Shown: one piece after another, positions 1-4,655 of the stretch | How the letters are laid out: the number at the start of each line of letters is the position of its first letter | How positions within the stretch are numbered: the stretch's first letter is position 1 | From: Candidatus Aerophobota bacterium | GTDB taxonomy: Bacteria; Aerophobota; Aerophobia; Aerophobales; AE-B3A | Direction of reading: 5' to 3' | Length of the DNA: 10,932 bases | Assembly: GCA_030616535.1 (NCBI GenBank) | Contig: JAUWXE010000031.1 | Coordinates: forward strand, 1-10,932 | The notes under the pieces: generated by a model | What the model saw: the letters and a program-made list of their open reading frames with translations, nothing else | What the model was told of the DNA's origin: nothing | Database searches by the model: none | Position numbers and translations under genes: made by a program

Positions 1-573
1 AGTTTGCTTGTCACTGGTCGCCTTGAGTGAATTTACCTCTTCGTTTAGCTCTCTGGTTACCTTAAAGAAATTGTCAGTGATCTGTTTGATGGTTTGGGCC
101 TGCTCAGCATTGGCAGCCTTGAGTGAAGCATTCTGGGCTGTGAGTGAATCGAGCTTGCTGTTAAGTTCTCCGGTTACCTCAAAGAAATTGTCGGTGATCC
201 GTTTGATGGTTTGAGCCTGCTCGGCATTGGTGGCTTCAAGATCAGTATACGCGGCCTCAAGACGATCCAGCTCACTTCCCAACTTTTGAATCTTTCTTAA
301 ATAGACATTGGTGACCTCTTCAATTTTTCTGGCTTGTTCGGTATTAGTTGCTCTTAGCTTTTTGATCTCTACCTCTAGTTGACCGGTTACTTTGAAGAAA
401 TTATCCTTCATCTGCTCGATTATCCATACCTGATCAGCAATTGCCGCTTTAGCTTCTGCGAGTTGTTCTCTCAACGCTTTTTCTTGGGCCTTAACCGGTA
501 TCTGAGTCCAGAGTATACCGAATACTAATAATCCTACCGCCCCGCCTGTTTTCAAAACATTCTTCGTTAACAT
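1..573 (-). CDS. Secreted coiled-coil repeat protein, C-terminus beyond the window (partial)
   Basis: An open frame of 191 codons starts at ATG 573 and runs off the left edge with no stop. A strong SD (AAGGAGG, about 583-589) sits 9 nt upstream and supports the start. Residues 1-29 look like a signal peptide: Lys4 and Lys8, a hydrophobic core at about 12-22, and a VKA cleavage site before Gln30. The rest is rich in Ala, Glu, Gln, Lys, Leu and Asn and has no Cys, as expected of a long coiled coil. A repeat recurs with starts near residues 42, 73, 112 and 151. Its core reads NAEQAQTIK, then ITDNFF, then VTGEL. The last steps are 39 residues and the first is 32, exactly one heptad shorter. I recognise no family. 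An extracytoplasmic structural or surface role is inference only. The gene has its own promoter and is separate from leuC. Confidence 0.85.
   Translation of the reverse strand, partial: MLTKNVLKTGGAVGLLVFGILWTQIPVKAQEKALREQLAEAKAAIADQVWIIEQMKDNFFKVTGQLEVEIKKLRATNTEQARKIEEVTNVYLRKIQKLGSELDRLEAAYTDLEATNAEQAQTIKRITDNFFEVTGELNSKLDSLTAQNASLKAANAEQAQTIKQITDNFFKVTRELNEEVNSLKATSDKQT
55..230 (-). repeat. 117-nt direct repeat inside the coiled-coil gene
   Basis: Bases 55-113 and 172-230 are the same 59-nt sequence with five substitutions, offset by exactly 117 nt (39 codons). All five differences are transitions, and three of them leave the encoded residue unchanged. This fits recent in-frame duplication of a coiled-coil unit. 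Confidence 0.85.
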
Positions 574-576
574 TTC

Positions 577-618
577 TCAGAACCTCCTTCGTTCGTCAAG
601 TATTTTTAAAAAACTCAC
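577..618 (-). CDS. Possible 13-residue leader peptide ahead of the coiled-coil gene
   Basis: A GTG at 618 follows a GGGGGTGAAA stretch and reads MSFLKILDERRRF before TGA. The stop lies 3 nt before the ATG of the coiled-coil gene. Its AGG-AGG codon pair is the SD of that gene. Terminating ribosomes could therefore couple translation of the two. An open frame this short can arise by chance, and conservation is untested. Confidence 0.2.
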   Translation of the reverse strand: MSFLKILDERRRF

Positions 619-677
619 TTTCACCCCCTTTCTCAACCAATCATTTTTATGACTCACCTCTACTATTTGTGTGTGCG

Positions 678-691
678 TCGAATGTCTTCGA
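678..691 (-). promoter_or_regulatory. 5' stem-loop of the coiled-coil leader
   Basis: TCGAA-GACA-TTCGA forms a 5-bp stem with a 4-nt loop. It begins only a few bases after the predicted transcription start (about 695). A hairpin so close to the 5' end could protect the mRNA, but this is inference. Confidence 0.3.
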
Positions 692-701
692 TTTTGAAGT
701 T

Positions 702-730
702 ATTTTAGCAAAACATCTCTCACCTGTCAA
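702..730 (-). promoter_or_regulatory. Sigma-70-type promoter of the coiled-coil gene
   Basis: TTGACA (725-730), a 17-nt spacer and TAAAAT (702-707), with TGC directly before the -10 giving an extended -10. The predicted start near 695 leaves a leader of about 120 nt. It lies between the leuC stop and the next gene, so the two are separate transcription units. No convincing intrinsic terminator was seen between them. Confidence 0.85.
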
Positions 731-771
731 GAACTTTCTTCTTTTGGCTACCGGCATCATTTTCTTCTCTT

Positions 772-2034
772 TTATTTTATCTCATCAGGACCTGCAATCC
801 TGCCCTTAATTGAGGAAGCAGCGGCTACCGCTGGACCAGCCAGATAAACTTCACTTTCGGGATGACCCATTCTTCCCCTAAAATTACGATTGGTAGTGGC
901 AACTGCCACCTCCCCCTTCCCCAGCACGCCCATATGTCCTCCAATACAAGGTCCACAGGTGGGAGGGCTAACCAGAGCACCTGCCTCTGAGAAAACCTCA
1001 AGCAATCCCTCTTTTAGAGCCTCAAGGTAAACTAAAGGAGTAGCTGGAACAATTATCAGCCTAACCCCTGAATGAATTTTCCTTCTCTTCAATATTTGGG
1101 CAGCAACTCTTAAGTCTTCCAAATGACCATTAGTGCAAGAGCCTATAACCGCCTGATTGATGGCTACTGATTCCACCTCTGATATTCCCTTAACATTGGC
1201 GGGTAGAGAGGGCAAGGCCACCTGAGGCTCAATTTTGCTAACGTTGTAATCACTTGTCTCCAGATATTCAGCTTCAGGATCACTGTAATAAAGGCTAAAA
1301 TCCCTTTCTCCTCTTCCCTTAATATAGTTTAAGGTAATCTCGTCCGGCTCGACAATGGCATTCTTAGCTCCGGCTTCTACAGCCATGTTGCACATGGTGA
1401 ATCGCCCTGCCATGCTCAGCCTGGAGAGAATCTCGCCGGTGAATTCCATACTCCGATAAGATGCTCCATCAACCCCTATATCCCCAATTGTATAAAGGAT
1501 CAGATCCTTGGCACTAGTCCATGGCTGAAGTTCACCATGATATATCAATCTAATGGTTGAGGGAACCCTAAGCCAGATCTTACCGGTGATCATGACAGCA
1601 GCTAGATCTGTACTGCCCACCCCACTGGCAAAAGCAGCCAAAGCCCCAGCAGTACAGGTATGAGAGTCAGCTCCAATTACCAGATCTCCCGGGAGGATCA
1701 GTCCCTTTTCCGGGAGTAAGACATGCTCTATGCCGGAGGCCCCTGCCTCAAAATAATGGGTGATACTTTGGCGCTGCGCAAATTCCCGCACCAATCTGCA
1801 TTGCTCTGCCGTGATTACATCCTTATTGGGAGTGAAATGATCGAGTACAAAAGCCACTTTTTCTGCATCAAAAACTCGCTGTTCATCCCACTCCTCAAAT
1901 TTCTTTATGGCCAAAGGAGCAGTGATGTCGTTGGCAAATGCAAGATCGACCTGGGCCTCGATAAATTCTCCTTCTTTCACCTCGGCTTTTCCGGAATGAG
2001 AAGCTAGGATCTTCTCAGTGATGGTCATCGGCAT
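772..2034 (-). CDS. leuC: 3-isopropylmalate dehydratase large subunit, LeuC/homoaconitase family
   Basis: This 420-residue protein has the short LeuC length found in many archaea and anaerobic bacteria. It is a [4Fe-4S] hydro-lyase subunit that isomerises 2-isopropylmalate to 3-isopropylmalate in leucine synthesis. Visible family motifs are DHFTP at 65-69, GADSHTCT at 121-128, GVGSTD at 138-143 and NRNFRGRMG at 382-390. The cluster ligands are predicted to be Cys300 (GSCTNG), Cys360 and Cys363 (PTCGPC). I chose ATG 2034 because a GAGGGT sits 6 nt upstream and family similarity begins at TITEKIL. ATG 2028 would give an ATGA overlap with the upstream stop, and the frame stays open to 2148. The upstream homocysteine methyltransferase gene is probably co-transcribed. 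No leuD follows, although LeuC needs a small subunit. A homoaconitase or related isomerase cannot be excluded. Confidence 0.9.
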   Translation of the reverse strand: MPMTITEKILASHSGKAEVKEGEFIEAQVDLAFANDITAPLAIKKFEEWDEQRVFDAEKVAFVLDHFTPNKDVITAEQCRLVREFAQRQSITHYFEAGASGIEHVLLPEKGLILPGDLVIGADSHTCTAGALAAFASGVGSTDLAAVMITGKIWLRVPSTIRLIYHGELQPWTSAKDLILYTIGDIGVDGASYRSMEFTGEILSRLSMAGRFTMCNMAVEAGAKNAIVEPDEITLNYIKGRGERDFSLYYSDPEAEYLETSDYNVSKIEPQVALPSLPANVKGISEVESVAINQAVIGSCTNGHLEDLRVAAQILKRRKIHSGVRLIIVPATPLVYLEALKEGLLEVFSEAGALVSPPTCGPCIGGHMGVLGKGEVAVATTNRNFRGRMGHPESEVYLAGPAVAAASSIKGRIAGPDEIK

Positions 2035-2915
2035 GGTGAAACCCTCAGGTTTTTCACCCTCTCCACTACAGCCCTTAAATGAGCAGGAGTGCTTCCACAA
2101 CAGCCGCCCACTATCTTCACCCCTAGATTTACAAATCTTTCCATCCAATTAGCCATTTCTCCCGGACCCACAGGATAAATTGTCTTATCTTCTTTTAAAT
2201 GCGGTTCTCCAGCATTAGGCTGAAATATCAAAGGAAGTCGTGAGACAGCACACATTTTTTCTGCCACCGGGAAAAGACTCTCCGGACCTACACTACAATT
2301 TGCCCCCAAAGCGTCTATCCCTAAGTCTCCTATAGTATTGGCCACAGAAGAGGGATCCTCACCCATTAAAGTCTTTCCGTTTTTTTCAAAGGTCAGTTGG
2401 CAAACAATAGGAGTCTCACAGACCTCTTTCGCTGCCTGTACGGCGATCTTTGCCTCTTCCACAGACATCATCGTCTCTATAACGATAAGATCAGCCCCTT
2501 CGGCAGAGACTATCTCTATCTGCTCTTTAAATGCAGAAAAGGCCTGGGCTGGATCAAGAGTTCCCCAAGGCTTGAGGAGGACTCCCAGCGGCCCTATAGA
2601 AGCACCTATCAGACAAGGAAAGTCTACTTCTCTGGCGATCTTAACTCCTTTTCTATTAATAATCTCCACCTCATCGCCCAAACCATACCTTTCCAGTTTG
2701 ATTCTGTTTGCTCCAAAAGTGTTTGTTTCAATCACATCTACCCCCACCTTGCCATACGAGCTGTGAACATCAGCTACCATACGAGGGTGAGTTAAATTCA
2801 GCCATTCCAAAGGCGTATCTTGAGGCACACGCTTCTGCTGGAGGCTGGTTCCCATTGCCCCGTCAAAAATGATAGGCCCTTCTCTCTTAAGTAAATCCCT
2901 GAAACCAGAAGTCAT
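2025..2915 (-). CDS. Stand-alone homocysteine S-methyltransferase domain protein (MetH N-terminal-like)
   Basis: The 296 residues form one homocysteine-binding (beta/alpha)8 barrel. It matches the first module of cobalamin-dependent methionine synthase MetH and also betaine-homocysteine methyltransferase. Visible motifs are FDGAMGT at 17-23, ETNTFGAN at 63-70, IETMMS at 146-151, GANCSVGP at 204-211 and GGCCGSTPAH at 270-279. The three Zn ligands that activate the homocysteine thiol are predicted to be Cys207, Cys272 and Cys273. The folate, cobalamin and reactivation modules of full MetH (about 1200 aa) are absent. The methyl donor is therefore unknown: a partner corrinoid or folate protein elsewhere, or a small-molecule donor. 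ATG 2915 follows a G-rich stretch acting as a weak SD, about 18 nt after the predicted transcription start. Its stop overlaps the leuC start region. Confidence 0.88.
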   Translation of the reverse strand: MTSGFRDLLKREGPIIFDGAMGTSLQQKRVPQDTPLEWLNLTHPRMVADVHSSYGKVGVDVIETNTFGANRIKLERYGLGDEVEIINRKGVKIAREVDFPCLIGASIGPLGVLLKPWGTLDPAQAFSAFKEQIEIVSAEGADLIVIETMMSVEEAKIAVQAAKEVCETPIVCQLTFEKNGKTLMGEDPSSVANTIGDLGIDALGANCSVGPESLFPVAEKMCAVSRLPLIFQPNAGEPHLKEDKTIYPVGPGEMANWMERFVNLGVKIVGGCCGSTPAHLRAVVERVKNLRVSPCR

Positions 2916-2939
2916 CCCCGCCCCCTGTCGAGTGCAGTC

Positions 2940-2967
2940 AATATACAGGAGTATCTAAAACTGTCAA
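2940..2967 (-). promoter_or_regulatory. Promoter of the homocysteine methyltransferase-leuC unit
   Basis: TTGACA (2962-2967), a 16-nt spacer and TATATT (2940-2945). The predicted start near 2933 gives a leader of fewer than 20 nt. The -35 box overlaps the stop codon of an upstream start-less open frame. Confidence 0.7.
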
Positions 2968-3155
2968 GTTAATCTTATATCTCCAGTTCTCATTTGGGTG
3001 ATCCCCTCCGGTATCAAGTGCTTTCTATAGATGCCTCTGTTTAAAGAGTCTAGAGGTTGAGTGATAGTCTTATACCTTCCTAATTTTACTCTACCGCTCC
3101 CCTCAAATCCTTCTAGCCTCCTTCTAATTAGAATTGTTTTTATTAATAATAGTCT
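2964..3155 (-). pseudogene. 63-codon open frame without a start codon; possible gene remnant or conserved repeat
   Basis: After an in-frame TAA (3156-3158) this frame stays open to TGA at 2964-2966. Its translation looks protein-like, with segments such as RRRLEGFEGSGRVKLGRYK, DSLNRGIYRKHL and IPEGITQMRTGDIRLT. No ATG, GTG or TTG occurs before the TTG in RKHL (residue 47), so most of it cannot be translated conventionally. I recognise no family. It may be the 3' remnant of a decayed gene, part of a dispersed repeat, or chance. It occupies the otherwise gene-free stretch before the next promoter. Confidence 0.25.
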
Positions 3156-3179
3156 TTATGAAGAAAAAAACAAGTTGTT

Positions 3180-3236
3180 CTACTTAACATAGATCAAAGT
3201 AATTAGCCACCAGTTCAGGTGGTTTACCTTTTTCAA
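3180..3236 (-). CDS. Possible 18-residue peptide downstream of the riboswitch
   Basis: A TTG at 3236 lies 12 nt after a strong SD (AAGGAGG, 3249-3255) and reads MKKVNHLNWWLITLIYVK before TAG. The positive N-terminus and hydrophobic body would suit a small membrane peptide. An overlapping frame from GTG 3249 gives a 21-residue peptide ending ELVANYFDLC, but that GTG lies inside the SD. These are the only open frames placed to use this SD. The evidence is the SD, the position behind the riboswitch and the short open frame; no homology is claimed. Confidence 0.25.
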   Translation of the reverse strand: MKKVNHLNWWLITLIYVK

Positions 3237-3261
3237 GACCGATCTTCACCTCCTTGGAGCT

Positions 3262-3385
3262 GAGGCGGTGGGGAGCTGGCTCTAAACCAGATGAGATGTT
3301 CCATTAAAAAACCCATTTTTTCAGGCGAAAAAATGGGCTGTCTCTTTCGAACAGTGAACAGCTTCGGTAGCTCAGCCACCGCCTC
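3262..3385 (-). repeat. 10-bp inverted repeat linking aptamer arm and pre-SD segment
   Basis: GAGGCGGTGG (3376-3385), in the second arm of the aptamer, is the exact reverse complement of CCACCGCCTC (3262-3271). The latter lies 6 nt before the AAGGAGG SD. Pairing across the terminator would dismantle the aptamer arm. If the aptamer is folded, CCTC could instead pair with the GAGG of the SD. This arrangement suggests a second, translational switch on read-through transcripts. Confidence 0.6.
3306..3337 (-). terminator. Intrinsic terminator of the riboswitch transcript
   Basis: A perfect 11-bp stem (CCCATTTTTTC with GAAAAAATGGG) and a 4-nt loop (GCCT) is followed by six T residues at 3306-3311. 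On the plus strand the hairpin is not followed by a T tract, so it works leftward. It lies about 20 nt after the aptamer and is the natural expression platform. It could also stop read-through from the rodA operon, which has no clear terminator of its own. Confidence 0.85.
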
Positions 3386-3437
3386 GCGGTCTGTAACTTT
3401 GCGTCCCATTCTTTCGAATAGTTTGCCTTTTTCGGCT
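3360..3437 (-). promoter_or_regulatory. Cyclic-di-GMP-I (GEMM-I) riboswitch aptamer
   Basis: The RNA reads GGCAAACTATTCGAAAGAAT then GGGACGCAAAG, the signature of c-di-GMP-I riboswitches. The first hairpin is ATTC-GAAA-GAAT (3408-3419) with its GNRA tetraloop. The second arm is ACCGC-GAG-GCGGT (3378-3390), extended by CAG/CTG with two bulged G residues. Aligned by memory to the V. cholerae Vc2 aptamer, all three ligand-contacting bases are kept: G20 (3427), the stacking A47 (3399) and C92 (3367). G20 rather than A favours c-di-GMP over the 3',3'-cGAMP variant. A short P1 closes with AGCCG and CGAAGCT. It has its own promoter and is followed by a terminator. The regulated gene is unclear: small peptides or the more distant homocysteine methyltransferase-leuC unit. 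Confidence 0.92.
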
Positions 3438-3466
3438 ATCTCGTAGTTACATTAAAGATGAGGTTT

Positions 3467-3494
3467 ATTATAATCAAAAAATCCTAATTGTCAA
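3467..3494 (-). promoter_or_regulatory. Consensus promoter of the riboswitch transcript
   Basis: Perfect TTGACA (3489-3494), a 16-nt spacer and perfect TATAAT (3467-3472). The predicted start near 3460 precedes the aptamer by about 20 nt. It begins within 50 nt of the rodA stop and separates the riboswitch from that operon. Confidence 0.88.
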
Positions 3495-3539
3495 GTAAAT
3501 CTCCTGATTACTAATACTTTCCTGATACCATGGAAATTT

Positions 3540-4655
3540 CTATTCCCCGAATCTCTTTACGCTTAGCAATAATCCCATGGTCAAAAAAAACATTATAATA
3601 GAACTCCCCCCATAGCTTACCAGAGGTAAAGGCATACCGGTAACCGGCATGATCCCTGCCGCCATTCCCACGGTAATAAAAACCTGAAAAAATAATAGAG
3701 TGATCACCCCACCACTTACCAGCCTGGTAAAACCACTGGTAGATTGTCTAGCTATCTTCATGCCTCTAGTTATAATGAGAAAATATAGTCCTAAAAAGAT
3801 CCCCGTTCCTATAAATCCCCACTCTTCGCCAATACTGGCAAATACAAAATCCGTAAAGGGTTGAGGAAGAAAACTGAGCTGGGTATGAAGAGCCCCTCCC
3901 ATACCTTTACCCATTAATTTGCCTGAACCTAGAGCAATTTTGGACTGTAGGGCAGCCCACCCTGTGCCGAGGGGATCCCGACCTGGATTCAAAAAGGTCA
4001 GAATGCGCATCTTTTGATAGGGACGTAGAAATAAATAAAAAAGGGGAAAGGAAGATGCTCCTACTCCCAGAATAGCCAGGATCTTTCGCGGAGAGGCACC
4101 GGCTAAAAAGAGCATCCCCAACCAAAGTGGAAGTAAAATAAGAGCACTTCCCAGATCGGGTTGCAGGGCGACCAGGATAAGGAAGAGGAAAGTAAAACAA
4201 AAAGACAGACCTATTTGTCTCCATCCTACATTATTTTTGGTAGCTAATAGCTTTGCTAAAACAATGATGAGGCTAAGTTTAGCAAACTCAGAGGGCTGGA
4301 AACTAAATATACCCAGTTTGAGCCATCTCTGTGCGCCATGAACACCTTCTCCTCTAAATAGTACCCAAAGGAGGGTAATAAAAATTACTAAATAAAAAAA
4401 ATGGGCTCCCTTCTCCCAGAGACTGATCCGGAGATAAGAAGATAGAAATAGTAGTCCCACTCCTATCCCCACCCAGATCATCTGGCGGAAAAAATAATAA
4501 GATTGATGGGCAAAGGCAATTGTGTAAAGATGGAAAAGCCCACCCAGAGAAAGACCTATGATGGCTAATAGAAGTGGCCAATCATACGGTCGAGAATCAG
4601 TGTACATTTTTTTCGAAAATCTGGGAAAAAATTTCCCTGGTAATCTGGGAAGCAA
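3540..4655 (-). CDS. rodA: RodA, SEDS-family peptidoglycan glycosyltransferase
   Basis: RodA polymerises lipid II into glycan strands during rod elongation, working with PBP2 in the inner membrane. The 371 residues are mostly hydrophobic, with about ten membrane segments from residue 27 on. SEDS signatures are HGAQRWLKLG at 106-115 with FQPSEFAKL at 119-127, LQPDLGSA at 164-171, NPGRDPLGTGW at 223-233, PQPFTDFVFASIGEEWGF at 264-281 and PLVSYGGSS at 344-352. Asp269 aligns with the essential SEDS aspartate. I chose TTG 4655 because GAGGAGG (4665-4671) lies 9 nt upstream. ATG 4607, 16 codons later, is nearer the usual family start but has no SD. The TTG start gives a 59-nt overlap with mrdA, whereas the ATG start gives 11 nt. 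This is the last gene of the long operon. Confidence 0.93.
   Translation of the reverse strand: MLPRLPGKFFPRFSKKMYTDSRPYDWPLLLAIIGLSLGGLFHLYTIAFAHQSYYFFRQMIWVGIGVGLLFLSSYLRISLWEKGAHFFYLVIFITLLWVLFRGEGVHGAQRWLKLGIFSFQPSEFAKLSLIIVLAKLLATKNNVGWRQIGLSFCFTFLFLILVALQPDLGSALILLPLWLGMLFLAGASPRKILAILGVGASSFPLFYLFLRPYQKMRILTFLNPGRDPLGTGWAALQSKIALGSGKLMGKGMGGALHTQLSFLPQPFTDFVFASIGEEWGFIGTGIFLGLYFLIITRGMKIARQSTSGFTRLVSGGVITLLFFQVFITVGMAAGIMPVTGMPLPLVSYGGSSIIMFFLTMGLLLSVKRFGE

Noticed and set aside
55..230. Possible CRISPR or tandem DNA repeat array
   Set aside because: The two copies are 59 nt at a 117-nt step, in frame, and belong to a coiled-coil coding repeat. No spacer pattern is present.
2035..2148. 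Longer leuC start at ATG 2148
   Set aside because: It would add 38 residues unlike LeuC and overlap the upstream gene by over 120 nt. The 2034 ATG has an SD and matches the family start.
3122..3133. 12-bp palindrome TTCTAATTAGAA as an operator
   Set aside because: It is AT-rich, lies nearly 200 nt from the next promoter, and no second copy was seen. Chance cannot be excluded.
3163..3187. Second intrinsic terminator after the mini-ORFs (AAGT-AGAACA-ACTT then a T run)
   Set aside because: The stem is only 4 A/T-rich pairs, too weak to call despite the seven T residues.
3360..3437. 3',3'-cGAMP (GEMM-Ib) specificity for the aptamer
   Set aside because: The position equivalent to Vc2 G20 (3427) is G. 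The cGAMP-selective subclass carries A there.
3291..3446. Plus-strand 51-codon open frame from ATG 3291
   Set aside because: It is antisense to the riboswitch and terminator. Its sequence is fully explained by the conserved RNA, and no SD precedes it.
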